A DNA stretch of 64,000 nucleotides from Chromatocurvus sp964613795 (GCA_964613795.1 CAZTJR010000002.1:62001-126000), one strand, 5' to 3'; shown: positions 27,711-37,102, counted from the first letter of the stretch. Program-made: numbers and translations. Notes: generated by a model from the sequence alone, not told the origin.

Positions 27711-28466
27711 ATGACATCGCAAGCGCCGATCAAGGTCAGTCGCCAGGAGCCACTGGCCTGTAATCACGAGTTTTCCGCTAACTGTAGCGATTGTCGTTTG
27801 AACAGCATTTGTCTACCTTTTTCTCTCGAGACTCACGACATTGAAGAGCTGGATAGCATTATCCAGCGCGGTCGCCCCGTGCAGAAAGGTGGACATCTAT
27901 ATCGCCAGGGCGATGAGTTCGGGTCAGTCTATGCGGTGCGCTCAGGGGCGCTCAAGGCTTATCGCATGACCGACGACGGTCGGGAGCAGGTTACCGGCTT
28001 CTACTTCCCGGGGGAGATCGTCGGCATGGACGGCATCAGCCAGAGTCGGCACGCCTCATCGGCACGGGCACTGGAAACCTCCGCGGTGTGCGAAATTCCA
28101 TTTTCGTCGCTGGAAAAGCTGAGCGCCAGCATGCCGCAGTTGCAGCGCCACTTTTTCCAGCTCATGAGCCGGGAGATCACCGAGGATCAGCAGTTGATCA
28201 CGCTGCTGAGCAAAAGCTCCGCTGACGCACGCATTGCCGCACTGCTACTGAGCATCTCAATGCGCAATGCCCGCCGTCGCCTCAGCGCAACGCATTTTCG
28301 CCTGAGCATGTCCCGCGTGGATATTGGCAACTATCTCGGCCTGACCGTGGAAACCGTCAGCCGGGTATTCACACGGCTGCAGAAGGCAGACATTGTTGAT
28401 GTGAGCAACCGTGAAATCCGTATTCTCGACGAAGCAGCACTGAGACAGCTTACCAGTAGCGAATAG
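27711..28466 (+). CDS. fnr: Fnr/Anr-family oxygen-sensing transcriptional regulator
   Basis: The 251-residue protein has the FNR cluster ligands: C25-x2-C28-x5-C34 near the N-terminus and a fourth Cys in SAVCEIPF, so a [4Fe-4S] sensor is expected. The cyclic-nucleotide-like beta-roll has GGHLYRQGDEFGSVYAVRSG. The C-terminal winged helix carries VETVSR in its recognition helix, the same E-x2-S-R set that reads TTGAT half-sites. ATG 27711 fits the FNR family better than the GTG at 27702. Its likely targets are the three boxes found here, at hemN, the Yip1-cco unit and ompW. A weak TTGACT lies upstream of its own start. Confidence 0.95.
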   Translation: MTSQAPIKVSRQEPLACNHEFSANCSDCRLNSICLPFSLETHDIEELDSIIQRGRPVQKGGHLYRQGDEFGSVYAVRSGALKAYRMTDDGREQVTGFYFPGEIVGMDGISQSRHASSARALETSAVCEIPFSSLEKLSASMPQLQRHFFQLMSREITEDQQLITLLSKSSADARIAALLLSISMRNARRRLSATHFRLSMSRVDIGNYLGLTVETVSRVFTRLQKADIVDVSNREIRILDEAALRQLTSSE

Positions 28467-28554
28467 ACGGCAGTATCCCAGGCACTTCCCGCTCGTGGAA
28501 TACACTCGTCCCGACCGTGCGGCCGCTCTGCCCCGGGTCCATTTCCCGGGCGAA

Positions 28555-28568
28555 TTGATCTGTATCAA
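28555..28568 (+). promoter_or_regulatory. FNR/Anr box upstream of the Yip1-ccoNOQP unit
   Basis: TTGAT-CTGT-ATCAA is a perfect FNR palindrome. A -10-like TACACT at 28590-28595 lies at the class II distance, placing the start near 28602. It is 60 bases upstream of the Yip1-family gene. No second box was found before ccoN. A GCCCCGGG...CCCGGGC stem just upstream may insulate it from fnr. Confidence 0.92.
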
Positions 28569-28628
28569 CAAACGGCGGCACGTTGCCGCTACACTACGCA
28601 ACCTGAAACCTACGGGGATTCCCGACCC

Positions 28629-29234
28629 ATGATCCAGCACACAATCGGCCTCCTGTTCAGACCCAGAACGCAATGGCACATCGTCGCAAAGCTTCCGGAA
28701 AAATCGCGCAACGTCCTGGTGCTATACCCGTGTATTCTGGCGCTGTTCCCCGCCATTGCCTGGTACTTCGGCACCAGCAAGGTCGGCTGGACAACGGGGC
28801 TTCAGGGCAACGTTGTGCGCCTCACAACGGAGAGTGCCTTTCAGATAAGCGTGCTCTTTTATCTGGTCATGGTCGGCAGCGTCGCCATCATCGGCTACTT
28901 TATTCACTGGATGTCGCGAACTTACGGCGCGCAGTCAACGGTAGCCAAAGGAATTGTGATCGCGGGGCTGACGGCAACACCGCTGTTCATCACCGGTCTC
29001 GTGGGATTTTACCCGACCCTGTGGCTTGACCTGCTCATCGGGGTGGTGGCGATCAGCTGGTCGGTGTACCTCATGTATCTGGGCATCCCGATTATGATGA
29101 AGATCCCCGAGGAGCGCGGCTTTCTGTTCTCCAGCGCCGTACTGGCGATCGCCATGGTGGTCCTTGTCAGCATTATGGTGGTGTCAATACTTGCCTGGGA
29201 TTACGGCGCGGCACCCGCTTTTACTGACGGCTGA
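28629..29234 (+). CDS. Yip1-family integral membrane protein
   Basis: The 201-residue protein has five predicted membrane helices and starts MIQHTIGLLFRPRTQWHIVAKL. Bacterial Yip1-domain (DUF1282-like) proteins open in this way, with an amphipathic helix containing a PxxxW element followed by a hydrophobic bundle. VAKGIVIAGLTATPLFITGLVGFYPTLWLDLL is the conserved middle. No enzymatic role is known. It lies between a perfect FNR box and ccoN, 83 bases ahead of the latter and on the same strand, so it should be induced with the oxidase. A part in oxidase assembly or membrane adaptation is an inference from position only. Confidence 0.78.
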   Translation: MIQHTIGLLFRPRTQWHIVAKLPEKSRNVLVLYPCILALFPAIAWYFGTSKVGWTTGLQGNVVRLTTESAFQISVLFYLVMVGSVAIIGYFIHWMSRTYGAQSTVAKGIVIAGLTATPLFITGLVGFYPTLWLDLLIGVVAISWSVYLMYLGIPIMMKIPEERGFLFSSAVLAIAMVVLVSIMVVSILAWDYGAAPAFTDG

Positions 29235-29317
29235 GACCACCATTTCGGCGAATAAACCGCTAGAATTAGGCAACTACGCATTCAAACCGCTCGAATCCAT
29301 CGGAACGGAACAACACC

Positions 29318-30757
29318 ATGAATGAGCTCAATTCGGAACTGGAGCACCCCGTCTACAACTACAAGGTAGTGCGACAGTTCGCAATAATGACCGTGGTCTG
29401 GGGCATCGTTGGCATGCTTGTCGGCGTCTTCATCGCGGCGCAGCTGGCCTGGCCGGCACTGAATCTGGATCTGCCCTGGACCAGCTTCGGCCGTCTTCGG
29501 CCGCTGCATACCAATGCCGTTATCTTCGCCTTCGGTGGCTCAGCACTGTTCGCAACGTCCTATTACGTTGTACAGCGCACCTGTCAGGTGAGGCTGATTT
29601 CCGACCGGCTCGCTGCCTTCACCTTCTGGGGCTGGCAGGCCGTCATTGTCGCCGCTGCCGTCACATTGCCTCTCGGTCTCACCAGTTCCAAGGAATATGC
29701 CGAACTGGAGTGGCCGATCGACATACTGATTGCGATTGTCTGGGTTTCCTACGCAGTGGTGTTCTTCGGCACAATAACGAAGCGCAAAACCAGCCACATT
29801 TACGTGGCGAACTGGTTTTTCGGGGCCTTCATTGTCACGGTCGCTGTGCTCCATATCATCAACAGCGCATCCATGCCTGTCGACATGACGAAGTCCTACT
29901 CGGCTTATGCCGGCACCGTCGACGCGATGGTGCAGTGGTGGTATGGACACAACGCGGTGGGCTTTTTCCTGACCGCCGGCTTCCTCGGCATCATGTACTA
30001 TTTCGTGCCCAAGCAGGCCGATCGCCCCATATACTCCTATCGGCTGAGTATCGTGCATTTCTGGGCGCTGGTTGCCGTGTACATCTGGGCCGGCCCACAC
30101 CATCTTCATTACACAGCGCTACCCGACTGGGCACAGAGCCTGGGCATGGTAATGAGCATCATTCTGCTGGCACCGTCCTGGGGCGGCATGATCAATGGCA
30201 TCATGACGCTCTCTGGTGCCTGGCACAAACTACGTGACGACCCCATTCTGCGATTCCTTGTGGTCAGCCTGTCTTTCTACGGCATGTCGACCTTCGAAGG
30301 TCCGATGATGGCCATCAAGACGGTCAACGCCCTGTCGCACTATACGGACTGGACCATCGGCCACGTACACTCGGGCGCACTGGGCTGGGTCGCCATGATC
30401 ACCATTGGCTCGCTCTATCATTTGATCCCCGTGCTCTACAACCGTGAACGCATGTACAGCATCGGGCTGATCAACGTGCACTTCTGGATGTCGACCATCG
30501 GCACAGTACTCTATATCGCCTCCATGTGGGTGAACGGCATCATGCAGGGATTGATGTGGCGCGCCTACAACCAGGATGGCACGCTGACCTACGCCTTCGT
30601 GGAGGGCGTTGCTGCCAGCTATCCCGGTTACGTTGTGCGCGTGCTCGGCGGCGCCATCTTCCTTGGCGGCATGCTGATCATGGCCTACAACGTTTACATG
30701 ACCACTCGCCGCGATGTGCCTGTGCAGATACCGGCAACCAGCGCCAGCGCGGCTTAG
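29318..30757 (+). CDS. ccoN: Cytochrome c oxidase cbb3-type, catalytic subunit I
   Basis: The 479-residue, 12-helix protein holds haem b and the haem b3-CuB site. RLRPLHTNAVIFAFGG gives the low-spin haem His. WWYGHNAVGFF and GPHHLHYTALPDW give the CuB ligands, and SFYGMSTFEGPMMAIKT contains the cross-linked Tyr of helix VII in cbb3 enzymes. IGHVHSGALGW supplies the remaining haem ligands. The length is normal for the family. It reduces oxygen to water at low oxygen tension in the inner membrane. It is the first structural gene of the cco operon. Confidence 0.98.
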   Translation: MNELNSELEHPVYNYKVVRQFAIMTVVWGIVGMLVGVFIAAQLAWPALNLDLPWTSFGRLRPLHTNAVIFAFGGSALFATSYYVVQRTCQVRLISDRLAAFTFWGWQAVIVAAAVTLPLGLTSSKEYAELEWPIDILIAIVWVSYAVVFFGTITKRKTSHIYVANWFFGAFIVTVAVLHIINSASMPVDMTKSYSAYAGTVDAMVQWWYGHNAVGFFLTAGFLGIMYYFVPKQADRPIYSYRLSIVHFWALVAVYIWAGPHHLHYTALPDWAQSLGMVMSIILLAPSWGGMINGIMTLSGAWHKLRDDPILRFLVVSLSFYGMSTFEGPMMAIKTVNALSHYTDWTIGHVHSGALGWVAMITIGSLYHLIPVLYNRERMYSIGLINVHFWMSTIGTVLYIASMWVNGIMQGLMWRAYNQDGTLTYAFVEGVAASYPGYVVRVLGGAIFLGGMLIMAYNVYMTTRRDVPVQIPATSASAA

Positions 30758-30768
30758 GAGTCTCAGCA

Positions 30769-31377
30769 ATGAAACACGAAACGGTCGAGAAGAACGTTGG
30801 CATTATGATCATTCTGATCATTGTCGCCATCAGCTTCGGCTCGCTGGTCGAGCTGGTCCCGTTGATGTTCTCCAAAGAAACCAACGAGCCCGTGGCCGGG
30901 CTCAAGCCCTACCCCGCGCTCCAGCTTGAGGGGCGCGACATCTATATTCGTGAGGGCTGCAACACCTGCCACTCACAGATGATCCGTCCGCTGCGCGCCG
31001 AGACCGAGCGCTACGGGCACTATTCGGTAGCCGGCGAGTTCGTCTACGATCACCCTCACCTGTGGGGCTCCAAGCGCACCGGGCCTGACCTCGCGCGTGT
31101 CGGTGAGCGCTATAGCGACGACTGGCACCGGGCACATCTGTATAACCCGCGGGACGTTGTTCCCGAATCGAACATGCCGGCCTATCCGTGGCTGTTCCGC
31201 GACGAGATCAACGCTGAACGTACACCGAAGAAAATGCGCGCACTGCGCCGGGTGGGCGTACCCTACACGGATGATGACATTGCCAGCGCGAGCTCGGCTG
31301 TGGAAGGCAGAAAGGAAATCGATGCGCTGATCGCCTACCTGCAGGGTATGGGCACACTGATACAGTCTCGTCGTTAG
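30769..31377 (+). CDS. ccoO: Cytochrome c oxidase cbb3-type, monohaem subunit II
   Basis: The 202-residue protein has a single N-terminal membrane helix (NVGIMIILIIVAISFGSLVELVPL) and a periplasmic domain with one haem motif CNTCH near residue 66. Downstream SKRTGPDLARVGERYSDDWHRAHLYNPRDVVPESNMPAYPWLF contains the Met axial ligand region. TAGGAG 10 bases upstream is the ribosome site. It relays electrons from CcoP to CcoN. It starts 11 bases after ccoN. Confidence 0.97.
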   Translation: MKHETVEKNVGIMIILIIVAISFGSLVELVPLMFSKETNEPVAGLKPYPALQLEGRDIYIREGCNTCHSQMIRPLRAETERYGHYSVAGEFVYDHPHLWGSKRTGPDLARVGERYSDDWHRAHLYNPRDVVPESNMPAYPWLFRDEINAERTPKKMRALRRVGVPYTDDDIASASSAVEGRKEIDALIAYLQGMGTLIQSRR

Positions 31378-31384
31378 GAGAGGT

Positions 31385-31570
31385 ATGGATATCAATGACC
31401 TTCGTGGACTGAGCACGCTGTTTCTGTTCGTAGCCTTTGTCGGTGTGTGCGTCTGGGCCTACAGCAGTAAGCGAAAGAAGACTTTCGACGAGGCAGCCAA
31501 CCTGCCCTTCGCCGACGAAAAACCCGCGCCGGACGAGCCGCAGCGCGAGCAAGAGGAAAAGCAGCAATGA
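31385..31570 (+). CDS. ccoQ: Cytochrome c oxidase cbb3-type, subunit IV (CcoQ)
   Basis: The 61-residue protein has one membrane helix (LSTLFLFVAFVGVCVWAYS) followed by SSKRKKTFDEAANLPF, the standard CcoQ signature, and a charged cytosolic tail. CcoQ stabilises the oxidase complex. It sits in its usual place between ccoO and ccoP, and its TGA overlaps the ccoP start in an ATGA junction. The gene is short but unmistakable from both sequence and context. Confidence 0.95.
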   Translation: MDINDLRGLSTLFLFVAFVGVCVWAYSSKRKKTFDEAANLPFADEKPAPDEPQREQEEKQQ

Positions 31571-32442
31571 CGACCTTCTGGAGCAGCTGGATCATTGTCC
31601 TGACAATCGTGACGATCGTCGGTCTCGTCTGGATACTTTTTGCCAACCGCAAGCAGCCCAGGGAAATGGACCAGACCACGGGGCACAGTCACGACGGCAT
31701 TGAGGAATACGACAACCCGCTACCCGCCTGGTGGTTCGCGATGTTTGTCATCACGATTGTCTGGGGAATCGGTTACCTGATCTTCTACCCCGGCATGGGC
31801 AACTTCAAGGGCGTGCTGGGGTGGACGCAGATAGAACAGCACGATGAGGAAGTCGCTGCCGCCGAAGCGCGGTTTCGTGCCATGCGTGATCGCTATCTGG
31901 CGCTACCCGTCGAGGAGATAGCTCAGGACACCAAGGTCATGCGCATGGGCCAACGGCTTTACAGCAACAATTGCTCCCAGTGTCACGGACTCGATGCACG
32001 CGGTGCCTATGGCTTCCCCAATCTGGCAGACGAGGACTGGCTGTGGGGCGGCACACCCGACGCCATCAAGCATACGCTGGTAAACGGGCGCAACGCCGCG
32101 ATGCCAGCCTGGCAGGACGCGCTGGGCGATACAGGCATTGCGGAAACCACTGAATATGTCCTCTCGCTCAACGGACGCAGCGCCGATCCGGAAAAGGCCG
32201 CACGCGGTGAAAAGCACTTCCAGACCTACTGCGTTGCCTGTCACGGCGCTGAGGGTAAGGGCAACGTGGCGATGGGTGCACCCAACCTGACCAACGGCAT
32301 CTGGCTGTACGGCGGCACAGAAGAGCAGATCGCACATACCCTGCGTGTCGGCCGCAACGGCAAGATGCCGGCTTACGGCGAAAATCTTACGGAAGACAAG
32401 ATTCACATTCTTGCCGCGTACATTTACGGCCTGAGTAACTGA
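31567..32442 (+). CDS. ccoP: Cytochrome c oxidase cbb3-type, dihaem subunit III
   Basis: The 291-residue protein starts with two membrane helices (WIIVLTIVTIVGLVWILF and WWFAMFVITIVWGIGYLIFY), separated by the typical HDGIEEYDNPLPAWW. Two c-type haem domains follow, with CSQCHG near residue 136 and CVACHG near residue 222, and Met ligands in NAAMPAW and NGKMPAYGE. It accepts electrons from soluble or membrane cytochrome c and passes them to CcoO. The start overlaps ccoQ by 4 bases. Confidence 0.97.
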   Translation: MTTFWSSWIIVLTIVTIVGLVWILFANRKQPREMDQTTGHSHDGIEEYDNPLPAWWFAMFVITIVWGIGYLIFYPGMGNFKGVLGWTQIEQHDEEVAAAEARFRAMRDRYLALPVEEIAQDTKVMRMGQRLYSNNCSQCHGLDARGAYGFPNLADEDWLWGGTPDAIKHTLVNGRNAAMPAWQDALGDTGIAETTEYVLSLNGRSADPEKAARGEKHFQTYCVACHGAEGKGNVAMGAPNLTNGIWLYGGTEEQIAHTLRVGRNGKMPAYGENLTEDKIHILAAYIYGLSN

Positions 32443-32508
32443 CGGGGCACGCCGCGATGGCGGCGCTCCGCACATCCTGCAGTAATCGTCCCCGGACGAG
32501 AAGAAATT

Positions 32509-33924
32509 ATGGCTGATAAAGACCCCGAACTGATTGACGTTGAAGAGCTCGCACCTGCCGAAGTGGCCGAACTCGACCTCTACCAAAAGCGGGAGAAGAT
32601 CTACACCCGCAAGATTGAGGGCTTCTACCAGCGCCTGCGCCTGTACACCGGCTGGCCGCTACTGATTGCCTATTTCCTTCTGCCATGGTTGTCGATCAAT
32701 GGGCGCCAGGCAGTGTGGTTTGATCTGCCCGAGCGCAAGTTCCATATCTTCACGCTGACTTTCTGGCCCCAGGATTTCCCGCTACTTGCCTTTCTGTTGA
32801 TCATCGCAGCCTTCGGATTGTTCGCGGTTACCGTGGTCGCAGGCCGGGTCTGGTGCGGCTACAGCTGCCCACAGACGGTGTGGACCAGCATCTTCATGTG
32901 GATTGAACAGAAGACCGAAGGCAGCCGCAATCAGCGCATCAAGCTGGACAAGGCGCCCTGGACAGCGGGCAAGGCCTTGCGCAAAGCCAGCAAGCACAGT
33001 GGCTGGCTGTTTGTCGCCTTCATGACCGGGCTGACCTTCGTGGGTTATTTCTACCCCATACGCGAGCTGACGGTAGAGCTGGCCACGCTGTCCACCGGCA
33101 AGTGGCAGGCCCTCTGGACGCTGTTTTTCACCATCGCCACCTACGTCAACGCCGGCTGGATGCGCGAGCAGGTATGCACCTACATGTGTCCCTACGCGCG
33201 ATTCCAGTCTGTGATGTTCGATCGCGATACCCTGATTGTCTCCTATGATCCGGCCCGCGGCGAACCCCGCGGCTCGCGCAAGCGCTCTGCGGATCCGGCT
33301 GCACTGGGTCTCGGCGACTGCATCGACTGCGATCTGTGCGTACAGGTCTGCCCGACCGGCATCGATATCCGACAGGGTCTGCAGTACGAGTGTATCGGCT
33401 GCGCGCTGTGCATCGATGCCTGCGACTCCGTGATGGACAAGATGGGCTACGAGCCGGGCCTGATCCGCTATACCAGTGAGAACGCGCTGGAGGGCAAACC
33501 CACCCACTGGGCGAGGCCGCGGGTAATCGGCTACCTCACGGTATTGATGATCATGGTCGGCGTATTCGGCTACAACGTGGTAACGCGGGTTCCGCTGGAA
33601 ATGACCATCATTCGTGATCGGAACAATCTGTTTGTCGAGACACAGGGGGGCGAAATCGAAAACATGTATCGCATCCAGCTGGTGAACATGGACACCCAGC
33701 CACACGACTTCGACCTCACCATCGACGGCATCGATGAGGCAGAGATTATCGGCGACGCCAGCTACGCGCTGGGCGCCGGCGAGGTGCGTTCCATCACCCT
33801 GCGCGTGCGCGCGCAACCGCAGTATCTGGACGCCCGCGGTACGGAAATCACTTTTGAGGCTATTTCCAGCGACATGCCCTCCCTGCGTATTTCCGCGGAC
33901 AGCCGCTTCCTGAGGCCGCTCTGA
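32509..33924 (+). CDS. ccoG: Cytochrome c oxidase accessory protein CcoG (FixG-like)
   Basis: The 471-residue membrane protein has about five helices, a cytosolic polyferredoxin part and a C-terminal Ig-like domain. GRVWCGYSCPQTVWTSIFMWIE and REQVCTYMCPYARFQSVMFD are the two CcoG/NapH-like CxxxCP motifs. CIDCDLCVQVCPTG and CIGCALCIDACDSVMDKMG are the two [4Fe-4S] ferredoxin motifs. CcoG is implicated in reducing copper for cbb3 CuB assembly. It follows ccoP after 66 bases, which include a small CGCCGC/GCGGCG hairpin at 32450-32465 and then the ribosome site GAGAAG. Confidence 0.95.
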   Translation: MADKDPELIDVEELAPAEVAELDLYQKREKIYTRKIEGFYQRLRLYTGWPLLIAYFLLPWLSINGRQAVWFDLPERKFHIFTLTFWPQDFPLLAFLLIIAAFGLFAVTVVAGRVWCGYSCPQTVWTSIFMWIEQKTEGSRNQRIKLDKAPWTAGKALRKASKHSGWLFVAFMTGLTFVGYFYPIRELTVELATLSTGKWQALWTLFFTIATYVNAGWMREQVCTYMCPYARFQSVMFDRDTLIVSYDPARGEPRGSRKRSADPAALGLGDCIDCDLCVQVCPTGIDIRQGLQYECIGCALCIDACDSVMDKMGYEPGLIRYTSENALEGKPTHWARPRVIGYLTVLMIMVGVFGYNVVTRVPLEMTIIRDRNNLFVETQGGEIENMYRIQLVNMDTQPHDFDLTIDGIDEAEIIGDASYALGAGEVRSITLRVRAQPQYLDARGTEITFEAISSDMPSLRISADSRFLRPL

Positions 33925-34430
33925 TGCCGACATCGCGTATGGGCAACAGCGCGCCGGAGCCGTGGTATCGACAATTCTGGCCCTGGTTCCTGATCGTATT
34001 ACCGGCCTCGGTCGTCATTGCCGCCATCGCGACCATGATCATCGCCGTGCGCGGCTCGGATGATCTGGTGGTGGACGATTACTACAAGGATGGCCTGGCC
34101 ATCAACCGGCAGCTTGAACGTGACGAGCGCGCCCGGCAAAGGGGGTACACGGCCGACTTGAGGATAGCGGAAGACACCGTCACCGTGCTCACCGAGGATC
34201 TGCCTGCGGTTGCCGAGCTGCGCCTGCGGCTGTCGCATCCCATGGAGGCCGACCGGGACATCCGTATAGATTTGCGGCGCAGCGGCCCGGAGCGCTACGC
34301 CGCCCGTCTGCCGATTCCGGTGGGCGACAACTGGCATTGGTTGCTCGATGCCGGCGAAAGCGGCGACTGGCGCATCACCGGCACCACCGGGGACGCGTCC
34401 ACCCACGCCCCACGTGCAGTCCCACGCTAA
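33924..34430 (+). CDS. ccoH: FixH/CcoH family protein
   Basis: The 168-residue protein has one N-terminal membrane helix (FLIVLPASVVIAAIATMIIAV) and then VVDDYYKDGLAINRQLERDERA, the conserved FixH element. A periplasmic beta-sandwich follows (LRLRLSHPMEADRDIRIDLRR...NWHWLLDAGESGDWRITG). It helps assemble or stabilise the cbb3 oxidase. The start codon overlaps the ccoG stop by one base (TGATG), so translation is probably coupled. Its 3' end runs into the start of ccoI. Confidence 0.9.
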   Translation: MPTSRMGNSAPEPWYRQFWPWFLIVLPASVVIAAIATMIIAVRGSDDLVVDDYYKDGLAINRQLERDERARQRGYTADLRIAEDTVTVLTEDLPAVAELRLRLSHPMEADRDIRIDLRRSGPERYAARLPIPVGDNWHWLLDAGESGDWRITGTTGDASTHAPRAVPR

Positions 34431-36891
34431 GCCGAACGCGCCGGCGCAGGCGCGGCAATCAGTGACCGATGCCAACGCAAGCAAAGTGTGCTTTCACTGC
34501 GGCGATCCGCTACCCGCCGGCAGCGATTTCCGTATTGTTATCGGCCATGAACTGCGGGACATGTGCTGCCCCGGCTGTCGCGCGGTCGCCCAGCTGATTG
34601 CAGACAGCGGCATGGCGAGGTTCTATGCCCAGCGTACCGAGTACAATCTGCGACCCGACAGCACCCTGGACGACGTCAGTACCGAGGCGCAGTTCCAGCT
34701 TTACGACGATCCAGCCCTCGCCGCTACCTTTAGTGAGGATGACGGCGACGGACTGACTCGCGTGCGCCTGCTACTCGGCGGCATGACCTGCGCTGCCTGC
34801 ACCTGGCTGATAGAACAGAGCGTGACGCAGCTCTTTGGAGTCAAAAGCGCCGTTGTGAACCTGTCGCAATCGCGACTGGATGTCGTCCTGGACCGGGAGC
34901 GGCTCCCGCTCAGTCGCCTCTTCGCCCGTGTCGCAGCGCTCGGGTACAGCGTAAAACCCTTCCATGCCAACGCCCAGCGCGAGCAGATGCGCCGCGAATA
35001 CCGCTCGGATCTGCGACGCCTCGCGGTTGCCGGGCTCGGCATGATGCAGGTGGGCATGTTCGCGGTTGCCCTGCATGCCGGTGAACTGCAGGGCATTGCC
35101 CGGGAATACGAGCAGCTGCTGCGCGTGGTCAGCCTCGGTGTAACTGCCTTCATCGTGATGTTTTCGGCGCGTCCCTTTTTCAGCAGTGCCTGGCGACACC
35201 TGCGCCACGGCGCCCTGGTCATGGATCTGCCGGTCGCGCTGGCCATCGGCCTGGCCTTCACGGCCAGTGCCTACGCTACGGCCACGGGCACCGGCCAGGT
35301 GTATTTCGATTCCGTCGTCATGTTCACCTTTCTGCTGCTGCTGGCACGCTTCGCCGAGAAGCGCGCGCGCCTGGCGGGCAGCCTGGACTGGTTTGACGCG
35401 GAGTCCGCGCTGCCCGATGCGGTGCTCATGCGCTGTGGCGATGACTGGCAGCGGCAGGCACGCCAGCTACTGGAGCGTGGCGATCGGGTCCTTGTGCGCG
35501 CCGGGGATACCGTGCCCATCGACGGCGTGGTGGGTAGCGGCGAGAGCGCTGTGCGCGAAGACGCCTTTAGCGGCGAGTCACTGCCGCGAAGTGTATCAAG
35601 GGGTGACACGGTGTTTGCGGGCACAGTGAATACCGATGCGGCGCTCGATATCACCGCCAGCGGCAGCTATGGAGACACACGACTTGCAGCGCTGCAGCGC
35701 TCCATCGAAACCGCGTCGGCAGAAAAGCCACCGATCGCACAGACCGCAGACCGCATTGCTGGCTGGTTCATCGGCGGCATTCTGCTGGCGACAGGCGCAA
35801 CCGCCTGGGTGTGGTACAGCATCGCGCCGGAGCGCGCGCTTTGGACAGCCCTGTCGGTGCTGGTCATCAGCTGTCCCTGCGCCCTGGCACTGGCGACACC
35901 CGCAGCCTTGAGCAACGCGGCCAATGCGCTGCGCCGCAGTGGCGTACTGGTTCGCGGCGAGGGGGCACTGGAGTCCGTAGCCCGCGTCACGCATGTCCTG
36001 TTTGACAAGACAGGAACGCTGACCCACGGGGAGCTGGCCATCGGACGGGTTCTCTGCCTCGACGGTACCTCGCGCACGGATGTGCTGGCTCTTGCCGCCG
36101 CCCTGCAGCGCTACGCCAACCACCCGATTGCGCGCGCTTTCGCAGACATTGCACCGGCAGGCGGCGTGAGCGGTGTGCGCTTCGACGTTGGCCGGGGGGT
36201 TTCCGGGATATGGCGGGGCCACACCTGTCGTATCGGCAGCGAAGAGTATTGCCGACAGATTGCGCCGTCATTGCCCACACAACCGGACGGCGCCGGCTAC
36301 TGGGTCGCAGTGACGCTACGCGGTCAGCCCCTGGCCTGGATCGCACTCGAGGATGCGCTGCGCGACGAGGCCTCGGCCTTGACAGCGGAGCTGAAATCCC
36401 GCGGGACAAGGCTTGAGCTCGTCACCGGCGACCACTCGCGACAAGCCGCGGTGATGGGCAACAAGCTGGGATTCGACGCCATCCGTGTCGGCATGTCGCC
36501 GCAGGACAAAAGCGCCCACGTCGCCGCACTGCAGAAACAGGGCGCCACCGTGCTGATGGTCGGGGATGGCCTAAACGATGCACCCGTGCTTCGACGGGCC
36601 AATACCTCTATTGCAGTTGCCGGCGCGACCGACCTCGCGCGCACCCAGGCAGACTTCGTCATCATGGATGGAGATCTGCATCGAGTGACGCGGATTATCG
36701 ACAAGGCACTGCAGTGCAGACGCACGCTCTACCAGAATCTCGCCTGGGCACTCGGTTATAATGTGGTCGGCATACCCCTCGCGGCTCTGGGCTACATTCC
36801 CCCCTGGGCCGCGGCTATCGGCATGTCGCTGAGCTCACTTCTGGTGGTCGCCAACTCCCTGCGACTGGCGCGCCCGCTGCGTCGAACGTAA
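34414..36891 (+). CDS. ccoI: Copper-translocating P-type ATPase CcoI (FixI-like)
   Basis: The product is about 825 residues and provides copper for cbb3 oxidase. It has an N-terminal CcoI-specific zinc-finger-like segment (CFHCGDPLP...CCPGCRAVAQLI), then an HMA domain with GGMTCAACTWLIEQ near residue 122. Eight membrane helices include the copper-path motif SCPCALALATP near 485. DKTGTLTHG (phosphorylated Asp), HPIARAF and GDGLNDAPVLRRA complete the ATPase. The start is uncertain: GTG 34414 overlaps fixH by 17 bases, while ATG 34348 and GTG 34462 are alternatives. Confidence 0.95.
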   Translation: MQSHAKPNAPAQARQSVTDANASKVCFHCGDPLPAGSDFRIVIGHELRDMCCPGCRAVAQLIADSGMARFYAQRTEYNLRPDSTLDDVSTEAQFQLYDDPALAATFSEDDGDGLTRVRLLLGGMTCAACTWLIEQSVTQLFGVKSAVVNLSQSRLDVVLDRERLPLSRLFARVAALGYSVKPFHANAQREQMRREYRSDLRRLAVAGLGMMQVGMFAVALHAGELQGIAREYEQLLRVVSLGVTAFIVMFSARPFFSSAWRHLRHGALVMDLPVALAIGLAFTASAYATATGTGQVYFDSVVMFTFLLLLARFAEKRARLAGSLDWFDAESALPDAVLMRCGDDWQRQARQLLERGDRVLVRAGDTVPIDGVVGSGESAVREDAFSGESLPRSVSRGDTVFAGTVNTDAALDITASGSYGDTRLAALQRSIETASAEKPPIAQTADRIAGWFIGGILLATGATAWVWYSIAPERALWTALSVLVISCPCALALATPAALSNAANALRRSGVLVRGEGALESVARVTHVLFDKTGTLTHGELAIGRVLCLDGTSRTDVLALAAALQRYANHPIARAFADIAPAGGVSGVRFDVGRGVSGIWRGHTCRIGSEEYCRQIAPSLPTQPDGAGYWVAVTLRGQPLAWIALEDALRDEASALTAELKSRGTRLELVTGDHSRQAAVMGNKLGFDAIRVGMSPQDKSAHVAALQKQGATVLMVGDGLNDAPVLRRANTSIAVAGATDLARTQADFVIMDGDLHRVTRIIDKALQCRRTLYQNLAWALGYNVVGIPLAALGYIPPWAAAIGMSLSSLLVVANSLRLARPLRRT

Positions 36892-36904
36892 CAGGCCGGA
36901 TGTT

Positions 36905-37102
36905 ATGGAAAGTCTTTATCTGCTGATTCCGATTGCGCTGGTGTTCTGTGTCATCGCCATACGCTTGCTTCTCTGGGCCATCGACAACGGCCAGTACGAT
37001 GATCTGGACAAGGAAAGCTGGCGCATCCTCGACGACGATGACAGCGGCAGGGAAAAAGATCACAAGACTCACCGCGATGAGGATAACGGACCGTCGACAT
37101 GA
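36905..37102 (+). CDS. ccoS: cbb3-type cytochrome oxidase assembly protein CcoS
   Basis: The 65-residue protein has one membrane helix (LYLLIPIALVFCVIAIRLLLWAI) followed by DNGQYDDLDKESWRIL, the CcoS signature, and a hydrophilic Asp/Lys-rich tail. CcoS is needed for haem and copper insertion into cbb3 oxidase. The gene lies 13 bases after ccoI, and its TGA overlaps the next ATG in an ATGA junction. It is easy to miss because of its size. Confidence 0.95.
   Translation: MESLYLLIPIALVFCVIAIRLLLWAIDNGQYDDLDKESWRILDDDDSGREKDHKTHRDEDNGPST

Noticed and set aside
32782..33933. A 383-codon minus-strand frame opposite ccoG
   Set aside because: ccoG has all cluster-binding motifs; the antisense product is His/Val/Asp-rich by codon mirroring only.
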